A stretch of DNA of 64,000 bases, from the NCBI GenBank assembly GCA_037349105.1, contig JAYJMM010000099.1, positions 682,001-746,000 of the forward strand, read 5' to 3'. Origin of the DNA: Limnomonas spitsbergensis (Eukaryota; Chlorophyta; Chlorophyceae; Chlamydomonadales). The position numbers and the translations under genes are program-made. A model generated the notes under the pieces. The model was given only the letters and a program-made list of their open reading frames with translations, was not told where the DNA came from and made no database searches. This document shows positions 20,919-33,043 of the stretch, piece after piece (positions within the stretch are counted from its first letter, which is position 1; every line of letters begins with the position of its first letter).

Positions 20919-23900
20919 CTACGTCTCGCTACCCCGCAATAGCAATGTTGACAGCATCTCAATCTTCTGGCTCTCTGTCTGCATCGCCTTCCACTGAGCC
21001 GTATCCAGCACCAGCACCCGCCAACCCCTCTCTCTCGCACTCCTCACTGCAGCCTCCTCCACACCTCGACTGCACGCACACAGCTCCTGGGCCGAATCAG
21101 CCAAGCTTTTCACATCTGCTCCTGCCGACGAAGCGACAGGCTTGGTTGGCGCAGGCCCCAGGGTGCCGCCAGCGGGGCGGAAGTGGCTGCTGACGAGGCT
21201 GGCCAATGCCCGGTTCCCTGCCTCAACATTAAACACTTTGCATGCACCCGTTGCAGCTCCCCCGTGAACCAGTAACACGATCCGAGGCTGAGGCAATACA
21301 AGGTCGAGGTCCCGGGACACCACGACCGGCCCGCCGGCGCCCGCGCCCGCTCCCATGCGCCGCTGCAGAAGAAACGTGACTTCGTTCAGAACCCGCTGCC
21401 GCGCGCCGTCGGCGTCGCGCCCGGAGCAGTCCAGCTCGCGCTGCGTGCGGGCCAGCTCGTGCGGCTGGCCGGCGGCAGCAGCGACGGCGGCCAGCGAGCT
21501 GCCCCCTGACGCGGCCTGCAAAACGGACTTAAGCTGTATCGCAGCGGCGGCGGCGGCGGCGCCGCCGCCGTCCGAGGCATCTAGCTGCGGCAGCGCTGAG
21601 ATAGCGTGCATGACGACCAGCATGTGGGCGAGGACGGTCGGAGCCATGGGCATCAAGCGGTCATACTGCTCCATCAGCTTGCGAGACATCTTTTTAGGCA
21701 GCTGCTTGAGCTCCGCTTCCACATCCGCCTTGCTGGCACGCGGGTCAGAGCTGCCTCCTGCGCAAGCCAAAGCAAAATGCTCTAATGAAGTGATGAGTAC
21801 ACATTGTATATTGGCATATTGCGCGTTGCATATTTAACAACATGCTCTGATGAGGACACATTACTGCTTACTTGAGTGTGCTCCACCTGAAAATTACAAT
21901 CGAGCTACATCACTACCTTCGGCCTACAGCTCAGCTCGACACCAGGTCCCATCAGCCCAGCTGCTTCATTCGCCAGCTGAAGACCTGCCAATGTTTGGTC
22001 CCCCATCGGCCCAGTGCCGGCTGCCCAGCAGCCTGCCCAAAGGCCTGTCGGCCCAGTGGCAGCTGCACAGCAGCCTGACGGAAGTGGCCTGGAGCACCCA
22101 GGAAAAAACGCTGGCACGCCGTTGATTTGATTTGTTTTCCCTGGGGTGTGAATTTTGACTAATTTCTTTCAATGCTGCCCTCTGAGCAAACAATTGACCA
22201 AAGCTCCCGGTTTTTGGTATTGACCATCCATTTTAAGTATTTTTATGCATTCCTCGCCCCTTGACAATGCAAATTATGATTTATGAGGGAAGGCAAAGCA
22301 TATCTACAGAACATGCAGGTCCTGAAAAGCCATTAAAATCTTCTGGGATATTTGACCAAATCCTCTGGGATATTTTGCCTATTCCATACCTAGCGCTGCT
22401 GGATCTAGAAGAGAAAATAGTCAGCAAGACACAAGCCTGCACTGTGCTGCCGAGTGCCAAACTCGGGTCCCTTCCCAAAGGCCCTTAAGAACTCAGCCCT
22501 GACACGCTGTCCCTGTGTCAACCCTGACACAAGCCTGCACTGCGCTGCAGGCTCAGTTCCTTCCTGATGGTCCTCGACTCATCGTCTCATCCATGAGATG
22601 CTGTATTGCTGCCCCCATGATTAAGCTCAGTTATGGAAAGAGCACGGTACCCTATTCAGTTTCGACAAACTGACAAACACGCCCCAATTACGATTTGCTG
22701 CAACTGTGCCGATGGTACACATCCTGCATGTCGCAAATTTGCCTACCCCAAAAGATTTCCTTTCATTCCCAAAGCCATTTGTTCATGCAACAACTTTACC
22801 CCCCTCCCCCCCTGCCATTGCTCACCAGCCATGAGCATGGCTGCATGCAGCAGAAAGGTCGCGACCATGTCATCCACCTCAACGGCTGCCGATCCGAAAC
22901 CATAGCCCTGCCTCGCCGTCACACTCTTCAACACTCTCTCCCACTCCTCCCGCGACATCGCGCCCATCAAGGCCAGCGACCAAGCCCGGATCGCAACGTC
23001 GCGCAGAGGCAGGCCCGGAGTGCTGCATGCCTGCCCCAGGCTGGCGGTCAGGGACTGGATGAGGGCAGGCCCGGGTTGGGCACCTAGACAGGCCAGGCCA
23101 AAAGCTGCAGCGGTGGCTTCCCTGCAGACATGGTCCACAGCATGTTGTGTAAGCAGGAGGGGTTCAGCTGCAGTGGGGCAACATCACCGCCTACAGCCTG
23201 CATGGTGAGCACGCAGCTTCTAGTGAAGTAGGAGGGCTTTGGCTGCAGCATAGCCAGAGGCTATGTTGTAGACAGGGCCAGCAGCACAAACTTTTCCGTA
23301 GGCCATTGTAACTGCACTTCAGCTATACCACCCCCTGTAACCAGGGTGGTGGGAGGGGGTCTAGTGCAGCAAGCCATGCGTTTTGGACCTCTGGCTTTAG
23401 GTAGGTCTAGATAAGGTCCCGGGACGGCCCAGTGGTGGCCGCCCGGCCGCTTTGCCTTTGGTGTTCTATATCACATGACAAACAAGCGTCGGACCTGCCT
23501 CCATAGGCTCCACATAATTAAGCGAACAGCAAGCTGGGGATCTAGGCGCCTGCTCTTGGGCCTGCACCTCTCAAGCTGCTGAGGTGCTCATATGGCAGAC
23601 ATATTGTCATGGCCTACAAAACCACAGGTTTGATATGTCTCCCCTCGAATGTGAACGAACCACTTCTTGTATGGCTGCCCTCGGGGTACAAATCGACCAA
23701 AACTCTCCCTTCCTGACTGAGCAATGGCATTAAAAGTCGATTGATAGTATTTCAATGCATCCCTCACACGTGCAGGGCATTATTTTGGAAGGATGGCAAA
23801 GCACAATTGGAATACCGCTGTGTGCTCATGTCCCCATGTCCTACCAAGGGGAGAGGTTTTGCATGGTGCCCGGAGTCTCCAGGGCCTGCTCCAGCTGCTT

Positions 23901-24365
23901 CAAATCCGGCATGCTGAGCGCAGCAACACCCAGCATGGCCGCCACTGGCGCGGTGAGCAGGATGGTCACGGCCTCGCTGCTGTTGGCCAGCTGCAGCTTC
24001 ACGATCTGCTCCAAGGGCGGCACGGGGGGGTCAGGCAAGGCGGGGAGCATCTCCGACTCCGGTTCCTCAGTCAAGGCTAGGGGCGGCTCCAGTGTGTCCG
24101 CTAAAGCCAGGGGTAGGCTGATGCGTGCCAGCATCATGGAGAGGGAGGCTGTCGCCCATGCTGTAGCGGACGGCCTGCTTGCATCATGAGCACGGATCCA
24201 GCGGCCGAACGTGGTTGTGTCAAGGTTTGTAAGGCTGTCTCGCTCTTGTTTATCATCTTCTGGACAGGCCTCGGCGATGTGTCCGAGATGCGTGGCAGCG
24301 ATCAATCCGCCCGCGGCAGCCAGGCTGCTAAGGTGCGAGAAATTTGTGAGGCGCAATGGGAGCAT
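20919..24365 (-). CDS. OPR/RAP-like organelle RNA-binding protein gene (3' part)
   Basis: The last exon, 21757-20919, encodes 279 codons. Its end (VEEAAVRSARERGWRVLVLD, then TAQWKAMQTESQKIEMLSTL) fits the RAP domain: a helix, then 'GWxVxxx...W', then a helix ending in Leu pairs. Earlier, RIVLLVHGG replaces the usual 'DGP.H' turn. The exon before it, 23167-22826, is bounded by CACTGCAG and GTGAGC and joins in frame (a split Gly codon). It contains AIRAWSLALMGAMSREEWER, similar to helical repeats of OPR/RAP proteins. A further open block (about 23838-24330) contains SATAWATASL, again repeat-like, but its donor phase does not match directly, so one or more small exons are missing. Such proteins usually act in chloroplast or mitochondrial RNA processing or translation. 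The 5' end and targeting peptide are not identified. Confidence 0.6.
22190..22320 (+). repeat. Intron segment repeated at 23690-23810
   Basis: ATTGACCATCC ... TTTTATGCATTCCTCGCCCC ... GAGGGAAGGCAAAGCATATC parallels ATCGACCAAAACTC ... TTTCAATGCATCCCTCACAC ... GAAGGATGGCAAAGCACAAT at 23690-23810. Both lie in introns of the OPR/RAP-like gene, at similar distances from exons, suggesting duplication of an exon-intron module. A related word (reverse orientation) is also at about 28640. Confidence 0.45.
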
Positions 24366-25067
24366 GATGATAGCTCAAGCGTGCTGACAAGGGCTGCTGA
24401 TCAATTAAAATCGCGTAAGGGGCTAAATGGCTAAATCGCAAAAATGGCTGATTCAGATAAAGTTTATGATCTTTGATCTAGCCTGGCGATTGGCAACCAG
24501 CCGACTAGGCCTATCAGTATTCCAACTCGAGCGAGAATTTGATAGGAGGATCGAGGGTCGATCAGTGTTGTGAGTTGTATGCTCTTGTAAGGGACTCGTT
24601 CGCCGCCAGGTCACCGCTCATCTACCCAAGTGCTGAAATAAAGCCACGTCAGCAGTTTCCCAAAACCCAAGTGGGCAGCACCACCGCACAGCTACTCATC
24701 AACTGCTTTGCCGATATTTTGCTTCGATATGTGATGTACGGAGCGCCTAGGTGGCGCTAAGCCCGAGTGACTGCTTGTGTCTTGCTGAAGTCTGACCCTC
24801 TGATTGTGGAGCGGAGCAATCACTTTTCTTAACCTTTCATTGACATGGTACGTAGCCCGCATGGCAGCCGTGAAAGTGTGAAGCCGGCCCCACGCAGAGG
24901 CCTTGATAATTGGATTTGGTATTTGTTTTAATATTTTACGGTATGCGAGGGGGGACAAAATGTACAGAAATATACCCCACCATACAAAGCTATAGAGCTT
25001 GATGAGAGGTTTCCATACCTGCTGGTCTTGGAATTATTATCACGGCGAGACCCCCTTACCTTAACTT
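24366..25067. other. No supported gene
   Basis: Should contain upstream exons or the promoter of the OPR/RAP-like gene, but I found no exon with matching phase. The minus frame 24692-24958 has no motif. Confidence 0.35.
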
Positions 25068-25157
25068 AAAGTAGATATCAATTTCCCTCAAGTTTGTCTG
25101 TTTGGCGAGAGTACTCTCGCCAGAGAGACTAACTTGGGGGAAATTTATCTACTTTTT
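25068..25157. repeat. Near-perfect ~90-bp palindrome
   Basis: The arms pair over about 44 bp each around a perfect 18-bp core, GGCGAGAGTACTCTCGCC (25104-25121). Outer arms read AAAGTAGAT...AATTTCCC(T/C)CAAGTT and its complement, with a 2-nt indel and a few mismatches. No loop separates the arms. It could be a small foldback element, a hairpin RNA gene, or a cruciform-forming site. There is no terminal target duplication that I can see. Confidence 0.8.
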
Positions 25158-25675
25158 GAAGCATCAGATTGAGCAGAGAGCAACACCGTCGCATTCCCCA
25201 TGTCAAGTACTGTCTACTAGCATCTTAAAGCATGGCATGCATTAACATCAGACCCCATCGGCAAGGCAAGGCAGAACTAGGGCATGGGGGGGGCGGCTCC
25301 GCAAACACAAGCACTGTTGTTATTCAGCCCAGTATTGAGCCAAATAATTAAGTTGATATGATTTAAGCGGTGATTTAAGCAATGGATTGCAAGACGACTA
25401 CTACATGTACTAATTGTGGCTAGGCTTTAAACGCATAAGCTCAAAGGAACAATCGACATGGAAAAGAGTGCAAGATAGGCGTTGAATGGCTGGCAGTCAC
25501 GCCTCCCTGCCTCCTATTCTACAAGATGTCATATTTAGCTGCGGGCAGGGTTCTGTCACCAATCCCTGCACGAACAGGCCACTGTTTTGCACCGGATGCA
25601 AGAGCGTGGAGGGCACTATCCGCCCTTATGTGTGGAGCTACCACTTCCTGAACACATTCAACCAACCTTGGTCAG

Positions 25676-25804
25676 GAGCTAACAGAGGCAGATGTGGCAA
25701 GATATGCCATCAGCGCTGAAGAGTTTGAGGGGGTGCTGGGCAAGGAGTTCTCTAAGAAGTACAAGGGCAAGGCGCTCAAGGGGCACATGTCCAAGCTGAA
25801 GTAA
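25676..25804 (+). CDS. Terminal exon of an unrecognised gene
   Basis: After the acceptor CCTTGGTCAG, a frame of 42 codons runs to TAA at 25802-25804. Peptide: ELTEADVARYAISAEEFEGV, then LGKEFSKKYKGKALKGHMSK, LK, stop. It is lysine-rich, helical and clearly protein-like, with none of the low complexity of its surroundings. Upstream, 25486-25675 holds an open frame in a different phase, which may include a preceding exon. Family not recognised. The basic C-terminus could bind nucleic acid, but that is only composition. Confidence 0.5.
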   Translation, partial: ELTEADVARYAISAEEFEGVLGKEFSKKYKGKALKGHMSKLK

Positions 25805-26640
25805 GACACTAGTGTGCTGCTTCTAGTCTCCCGATTCTGGAGCATTTGATATCTAGCCAAAGTAGGTACGTAGGTACTAGGTGACCCCAGAGGAGGTGAC
25901 CGGTAGCCAGACCTGGAATCCATGTATGCTTCCTATGTTCTTGTTTGGACAATTGATATTTGATACCGTAAACAGCTAGATTGATTGAGACCACGAGACG
26001 CGCATTGATCAGCTGATGGTATTAGACATTTAGACCCTTGTGCAACAAAAAGCTATGACACACATTTCACATTTGGGGATGCTTGCAGTCTCGATTTCCC
26101 CCTCCGATAAAGCAATGACGTTACACCTCTGGGCCCAACGGTTCAGATTGTCGAAAAGAAAAACTAACAGAAAGAGGGAACACAAAAGAAAGGAACGAAA
26201 GGAGAGGCCGGGAAAGAAAACAAGTCCGACGGCATATGAGCTCCTCTAGCAACTAGCCCTCAACAAAGTCCACAAAAGCAAGTGCATCCCACTCCTGCCC
26301 GGCCTGGTAAAGGTGGTGGAAGTCCGTGGCACCGTTCGGGGGACCTGCCCAAACCCGCTCCTGAACTTTTTCCAGCATGGCCCAGAGGTTATGTCATTGA
26401 CAGGGCACGTAAAGCATTTTAGCACGGCTGTCCATGCCAGGCTTACTAGGCTTACATATGCTGCGGAAGAAAGATGACACTGAGTCCTTGCAAGATACTT
26501 AAGGGGGGAAACCCACTAGGTGTTGTTTTACATCATCAGAAAGCATGCCCATACCTGTAATGGGTAATTAATCTCATTCAGAAGACAAAATATAAACGAT
26601 CTGCTTGAAACCATACTGTATAGTTGGCCCTCTTTTATTC
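25805..26640. other. No supported gene
   Basis: Presumed 3' flank of the 25.7-kb exon. A GAAAGAAAAACTAACAGAAA purine-rich stretch lies at 26155-26220. No exon or domain is seen. Confidence 0.4.
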
Positions 26641-26644
26641 TGAA

Positions 26645-26885
26645 TTACTGGCATGAAGTTTTTGTGAAGTTTTTACAGTCCAACAGAGCATCACACTTGA
26701 TGCATGGGACATGTGCCCGTAAACCGGTACAGACACTTGATGCACTAGGACAGAAAGCGAAAACCAGTGACCCCCCTGGGCAAGCAACTAGCACACAACC
26801 AAGACAGTGGCGTGGGAATGAACCCCACAGTGCAGAAGATAAGCCCCAGCCATAAAACATGACGTGGGTGCAAAAGAGTTCGATT
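26645..26885 (-). repeat. Dispersed ~245-bp repeat, copy 2 (inverted)
   Basis: Reverse-complement copy of 9640-9900; see that entry. The minus-strand frame 26645-26860 shares VACPGGSLVFA and CTGLRAHVPCIKCDA with the first copy, so the frame is partly preserved between copies. Confidence 0.75.
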
Positions 26886-26889
26886 GAGC

Positions 26890-27457
26890 ACTGCCTAGAG
26901 AATTAGGGGGGAAACAGGAAATTTGGCAAAGTTTTGAGATGATTCTCTCTTTTCATCATACACTGAAAGATAAAAGAACCAAATTTCTTCCAGAACACAT
27001 ATGCATAATGGAAATAATCGGAAAAGTAAGTTAATCCGGTAGAAATTGTTTGGTGCTACAAGAGGGCAATTTTTTAGTTTTCACTCTGTACGGTGTACCT
27101 AGATAATTGGTCAGGAACGGCATCGGTATGCCATAAGGATTCATCGTTTCATAACACTATTTATTGGGTCATTTCATATGCAAGACTCCCATGCATTCAA
27201 GGCAGGTAACTATATATTATGGACAGCAAATGTCGGGGGAAATTATGATCATGACATCTAGATTTGCCATAACGCTGCTTAATAGCCTGGCCTCTTATCC
27301 CAGGACGAAAAGGGATCCGTCCGGCCAACAGTCTTGGCCACATGACGGACAAAATAAACCCACTGGCTGTATCCTTGCTACCACCACCGCTTATACAGGT
27401 GCTTCCACCATCGTGATCATAGACAGGGACATACAAACACAGAGGGGGGAGGGGTAC
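26890..27457. other. No supported gene
   Basis: AT-richer spacer downstream of the 27.5-kb gene. A 112-codon plus-strand frame (27164-27502) has no motif. Confidence 0.4.
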
Positions 27458-29131
27458 TCAACTCCCGGCTTCCTCCGCCTGAAGCAGCAGCTCTGCATCT
27501 AGCTCCTCCTCCAGCATATCCTCGAGCGGCTTCGACATAATTTGATGGTTCTCTAGGTTGCATAGCGACACTGAGGGGTGCAACTGGGGAGATGAAATGC
27601 GCCGAGTGCAGCGCCCAGTTGCAGGCCCGCTATCGAGACAGTGTTCAGCGAGCAGATGATTGCTTCCGATTGTCTGTTGCCTCAAGGATGACTCCATCAC
27701 GGCCTTGAGCTCATGCTGCTGAGCGGCAGCAAACGGGCTAGGGCATGGGAGGGCAAGACCACAGCTTGTGTGTGCCCTGAGCTGGGGCACCGCGTGCTTG
27801 CTCTGCTCCTGTTGCACAGGTCTCTGTAGGACCTCCTGCAGCGACTGCGAAAAAGCTGAAAGACTGAATGGCGAGGTATGCAGGCAGCTGCCGGAGGTTT
27901 CCGCAGCAAAGGAGGGCTGAGCACCGGATGCCCAAGGCGTCACGCTGGCCACCATGGGCAGCTCGTCGCCAGGATGCAGCGGGTCCTGGTACAGCTTCAC
28001 AGACCTCTCATCAGAGCACCTGTGTGCGCTGTCTGAGATTGCATCATCAGAGTAGCATTGCTTGCCGCTCTGATCGGCCTGCGACGGCCCGGCGCAGATT
28101 CCGGGGGACGCCTCGGAGGCGAGTCGCCTGGCTTGGTACATCCCTTGTACCGCCTGCACAAAGGAGCCGGCAGCGCCGCTGGGGACCATGAAAGTGACTG
28201 ACGTAAAGCCTCGGCTATCTGAAGCTCTGCAGATCGTGGCCGGCAGCGGCACACTCCGGGATTTTCGGAGAGGACCCTTCTGCTGGTGGGCTGTAGGTGG
28301 GCTGCTGGTGGGCTGCTGGTGGGCTAGGCGGGCGGAGTCTGGGGAGCAGTTCTCGCTTGTCCTCTGGACCTTGGCGCAGGGCTGGGCGGACAGAGGTGCC
28401 TCGGAGTATGCCTGGATGCAGGGGAGAGGGAGAAATGTGTTCGGTGGCAAACGTGCAGCAGGGTGAAATGCGATAGGCAGGCATTCACCGCTTGCTAGCT
28501 GGCTGGTGACTACCAGTGGTGCAGAACAAAGATCATATGGAGTGGAAGAACATCCTCCAGCATGGCATGATTGCTTCTAGGCACGTCACACTCCTGTACA
28601 TAAGCCCTAACCTCCCTCATGATGAATGTTGATTGGGGTGAGGGACACATTGAAATACTGATTACCGTTTGTCAATGCAAGTTTTCAGTCGTGAATCCAA
28701 AGATTGGGTCAAAAGTCTTGAATTTGAAAGAATGTATACGTTTGCACACTAGGGGTCAAGGGGAGCCAAATAAAACCTACAGCAGAACCAAGAAACATGA
28801 TCATGTAGTGCGCTGTGCTGTTACCTGCATGCTGTGATTTCGTGTGTCTTCGCGTGATGTCTTTTGCTAACGTCCCAGCACATGGTCAACTCTGAACCCT
28901 CCAGCAAAAACAGTCTCATTGCCCAGTAATATGCCGAGCTGCTGCCCACCTGATCCCGTCCTTGCACATTCTTTGGCACCTCCATGCTCCTGCTCGTCGA
29001 ATCCCACAACCTGCTGCCCAACATCGACAGCCACCGGCCACACGGCACCTCCATTCCACCGGCATCAGATGGTATTGATTTGGTCCTGACCGGTCCCTCA
29101 GCAGCGGCAGGGGATGAGCCCCAGAACATGC
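27458..29131 (-). CDS. Unrecognised gene, last two exons
   Basis: Exon 29131-28950 (after GGCGTGCAG, before GTGGGC) and exon 28411-27458 (after a pyrimidine-rich CTCTCCCCTGCATCCAG) both join at codon borders. They give 60 plus 317 residues before the stop at 27458. The protein is Ser/Gln/Pro-rich and hydrophilic, with a possible folded core (FTSVTFMVPSGAAGSFVQAV). It ends in an acidic helix (MSKPLEDMLEEELDAELLLQ). No known domain is recognised; it may be a scaffold or regulatory protein. Upstream exons probably lie between 29184 and 29932, where the minus strand is open and proline-rich and two tandem near-identical donor regions occur. Alternative: the long exon alone with ATG at 28450, but that would ignore the strong acceptor. 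Confidence 0.5.
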
Positions 29132-29454
29132 CTGCACGCCATGGGTGAGAAAGGAACGCTGCAGGCTCAGTGTTGTTGGGTAATTACTGATTAGCATCTG
29201 GGCAGTGGCAGTGACAACATCTGGTCGGCGGCAGTGGCAGTGGCAACACCTGCAGTCTGTGAAGCAGCTGCTGTGCAGGAGAGGTGGCCGGGCAAGCGTG
29301 AAGGCACTGCACTGAAATCAGCCAAGGATGACTCAGCAAACGCGGTGGCGGCAATGGGAACTGGGAAAGCACCACACCCAAGTCAGCTGAGGAAGGCAGG
29401 GGCATCATAGGGTGGCCAGGTTTAAATGATGAAAGCAATGTACTTAAATCTGCT

Positions 29455-29660
29455 GGCATGGGTGATTCCAGCCAACCTACCTGGACACAGGGTATTGTCG
29501 TCTTTGTTCTCAGTTGTGGGTGGTGGGGGGCACAGGGAGGCCAGGCTGAAGTGAAAGCTTTGCACTCTAATCTGGCATGGGTGATTCAGCATTTCAGCCC
29601 AGCCTACCTGAGCACAGGGTATTGCTGTCTTTGTTTCCCAGTTGTGTGCGGTCATCCAGC
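29455..29660 (-). repeat. Tandem duplication of an exon-donor segment
   Basis: Two copies about 120 bp apart share, on the minus strand, AAAGAC(A/G)(G/A)CAATACCCTGTG, then CAG|GTAGG(C/T)TGG, then AATCACCCATGCCA. Each copy would work as an exon end with a consensus donor. They lie in the upstream part of the gene ending at 27458 and may allow alternative or repeated exon use. Confidence 0.5.
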
Positions 29661-29932
29661 CGGCAGGGTCTTTGGCGTGTGTGCTGAGGTAGAGGGATTT
29701 TCGAGGCAGGCCGGGGAGATGGCAGAGAGTGGGAGCGCTCGGGCTGCTGTGCCGTACAGAATGGGTTTAAGGACACCTGGTGATGCTGGCTGATGGGGGC
29801 AAGTTGTGCAGGTTGGCTGGGCTTGAGGTCATGCAAGTCGTCAAGCCAATGATGCGGAATTGTGCCATGTGCGGCTGGTGCTGTGGGCACTCCTGGTGAT
29901 GCTGGTAGGTCTGTCCAGGGGGAGGGAGACAC

Positions 29933-30759
29933 AGGAACACATTCAGGCAGCAGGGGGGATGATTGTTCAAGTGTTGAAGTGATTAGAACGAGCTGAGCTT
30001 TCAGTGCAGGACTCTGGTTCTAGTGTGGAAAGTGGGCAGCAATCCACGATTCAGGTTGACGTATGAGTAATGTTTTCAAAGAGGCTGTTCATCTGTTATC
30101 GCCCGGCCGGAGTGAGCCCCCGAGCATTGTACCGCGTAATTGAAAGTCGTCAAGATACCCTTCCAACTCGTCCGACCAAGTATAATTCAGCAGACCGTAT
30201 TACGCCTGCCCTGTTAAGCTCACTTGTATATTGTTCTTGCTCGGCAGGTTCGGCGAGCGAGGTGGACAATAGCCAGTCGGTAGAGAAAGGATAGAGGACG
30301 AGTGAAGACCGGTGTGGCTTAATCATGCCTGGTCGACGAAGAATGCACGTATTGGTGTCATGAAAACTGGATGCGTTTTGGATGCCGTAATATAATGACT
30401 AATAATGATTGCTAATCGTGATGCGCAGTCACACACTTTTTATGTCAAAGGTTGCAGTGAGGCGCATTCACATTTTTTCCTTCACAGGGTGCGGGTGGAG
30501 CCCTTGCCCTTGGTATTGCCAGAAAAATGAGAGGCGTTAACGCCAGTGGGGGCCATGTGTCATACCACCAGAGCTTCTTTGGTGGAACGCAGAGGAACGA
30601 GGCCCCATGAAGGCCTTATGACTCGATTACTGTATATGACCCTAGTATCTCATCCTCACCTACATTTTTTCGATTACGACAGAGAGTATGACCCTGGAAT
30701 CTCATCCTCACCTACATTCAACGATGTGCACATATCAGAGATGGCGCACATTTAGATTC
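29933..30759. other. No supported gene
   Basis: Short frames only. Two copies of TATGACCCT(A/G)G(T/A)ATCTCATCC lie at about 30637 and 30689, a 50-bp direct repeat. The region precedes the degraded LINE and may hold its decayed endonuclease part. Confidence 0.35.
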
Positions 30760-33043
30760 CTCTTTGGCCAGGAGGAGTGTGGCAGGTCGCACAGTATGTC
30801 AACTTTTAAGCCATCTGGCGTATATCGGGAGCAGTTGCAAGGCAGGCCGCAGACCTGCCCCACTACAGCTTTTCCTTTCAGAGGTGGGAGGCACAACAGC
30901 GGCAGCAGTTAACCGCCACTCCACCCCTCTGTACTGCAGCACCACCGCCACATCAGCCCCATGGGAATGCTCAGCCGGAGGATCTCAGCATGTCAGCTGA
31001 ACAGCTTGCCTCCTGCTTCGTAAGGACTTTCTCCCGCATGCGCGTGCACACCGCGGCGGGCCTAGACGGTTTGGCGGCTCCCTTTATCAAACTGGTCGTA
31101 GTGGTGGATGATTCCGAGGAGGGGCAACAGCACGTGCTCAGGGACCTACTGCAGGAATGGATAACTTTTATGGCGGTGCAGGGGGGGATGCCTGGTGCCT
31201 GGCAGCCCGTCAGGATTCAGCCCATTTACAAGCAGGGTGACCCCCTTGACCCGTTAATTACAGGCCCATTGCCATCACTACCTAGTAGTGTGCTGTACCG
31301 GCTGTATGCTAGCAGGCTCACTGCCATCACTAATGCCTGGGCGCGCTTGCACGGCCTCATCCCTCCAGAGCAGTCTGGATTTCAACCGCGCAGTAGCACG
31401 CTTCAGGCCGCTCTCCTCCTCAGGCATGCCCTTCAAGCAACACGGGCAGATAGCGGCCGCGGCAAGCTGCATGTGGCCTTTGTGGACTTCACCAAGGCCT
31501 ATGACAGCTTGCCACAGGATGGCCATTAGAGAACTGGCCCCGAGCCTTGCGCCAGAGGCATCAAACAGGGCTGCCCTCTGAGCCCCCTGTTCTTCAGCCT
31601 TTCCATCAGCAACTTGCCGGATCTGATCGCAGCCAAGCGTCCGGCAGAAGGAGTTGTGCACTTGTGCTGGAGGCGGGGCGACGATGAAGGTGCCTCTTAT
31701 ATGCGGATGATCTCTCCCTACTAGCTGGCAGCTCGGCAGGGCTGCAATGCATGCTAGATGCCCTGCATGAATATGCAGCGGCTAAACAGCTCCAAGTCAA
31801 CGTCAGCAAGAGAGAGATCTTGGAGTTTGGCAGCCGCTTAGCAGCGCAGGGCTGGCAACCAGCTCATGAGCCCATATCTGCGTATACGGCCCTGATAGGA
31901 CAGTGCTGAAGGGTGTCCAAGAATTCAAGTTCTTGGGCATCATTCAGCACAAGAGCGGTAGCATGAAGGAGGCCATGCAGGGAAGAGAGGCGCCTCTGGC
32001 TGCTACGCTGCAGTGTTTCCTCCGTATGGCAACGAAGGTGCGTCTGAGGCATCATTTGCCTACTCGCATCCGGCTGGCGCTCACATTTATACGCAGCGCC
32101 TGCAGCCAACTGCAGTGATGTGGTGTGGGCCACCGGACACCTCCGACTGCAACACTACCTCCACAACAAGCTGCAGTCCAGCTTTCTACAGCACCTGCGC
32201 CATGCATTGGGGCTCCCAGCGTCCTCCGCGAGTTGGGGAGTCCAGAGGGAGCTATAGATCCAACCGTTACAACGAGGTTGCTGTTGCCATGTGCTTCGCT
32301 TGCACAATGCAGCAGTAGCACCGGCAGCACAGGAAGACAGCCCATTCATGGTGGCAGCCATTGAGGCCTACATGCAGCTCGCGCTCAGTCAGGCCACTAG
32401 AGGATGCAATTGGTGCAGTGAACTGCTAGGGGCCTTAGAGGAGCTAGAGCAGGGAGCAGCTATCCCCAAACTGCGTCAGGTAGCGGCTGACCTACAAATT
32501 CTCCCCGTCTCTAAGTTGCTAGCGCTAGTGGATGCTGCCTATGAGCTGGCGCAGATGGAGGTCGTCGGCCGGGGAGACCCTAGGGACCCACCGACCACAG
32601 GTCTGCGTCCGCCTACCACGCCTGGTTTCAGCCTACAGCCTTTGCTAGTGTGCACGCCAGGAGCCGCACTAGCAAAAGGGTCTGCGTTCGTGCATGCACG
32701 AAGTTAGAGCTGCGACTCGGAGCGGTCAGCTGATAATAGAGGACGGCGCAGCGATGTGCAGCGTGACACACGCTACTGCCATCGGTGCTGGGCTGAGGGA
32801 CACGGCCAGTATGTGGAGGATGTGCTGCATGTGTGCTTTCAGTGCCCTAGCGTGAAAATGTCCGCCTTTCCGTTTTCTGGGAGGAGGGGGGGTCTTTGTC
32901 CCTTATGCTCCTCTCTATCTTACCTCTTGCCTTCAGTTCCTTTTCTTTTTCCTCCCTTCGAGACAGGAACTAGGATAGCCCGCAGGCAGGAGTGGGAGGC
33001 CCTGGCTTTGGGGGATCTGAAGGTTGAGTTTTGTGAGGGCTAG
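30760..33043 (+). pseudogene. Degraded LINE ORF2 (reverse transcriptase)
   Basis: RT motifs are readable in order but in different frames: AAGLDGLAAPFIK (about 31055), PEQSGFQPRSSTLQAALLLR (about 31369), VAFVDFTKAYDSL (about 31470), an in-frame stop at 31527, KQGCPLSPLFF (about 31560), YADDLSLLAG (from 31700, shifted frame), FKFLGII (from 31927, shifted again). A C-terminal block (32291-32707) and a Cys/His cluster (CHRCWAEGHG ... HVCFQCP, about 32775-32850) follow. At least one stop and three frame changes mean the copy is dead. The order and the C-terminal Cys/His motif suit an L1-like clade. The endonuclease domain is missing or unreadable. A tail rich in A (GAAAGAAAGAAAAAATAAAA, about 33300) may mark the 3' end. 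Confidence 0.8.

Noticed and set aside
31278..32361. Minus-strand frames opposite the dead LINE ORF2
   Set aside because: They are antisense to recognisable RT motifs and have none of their own.
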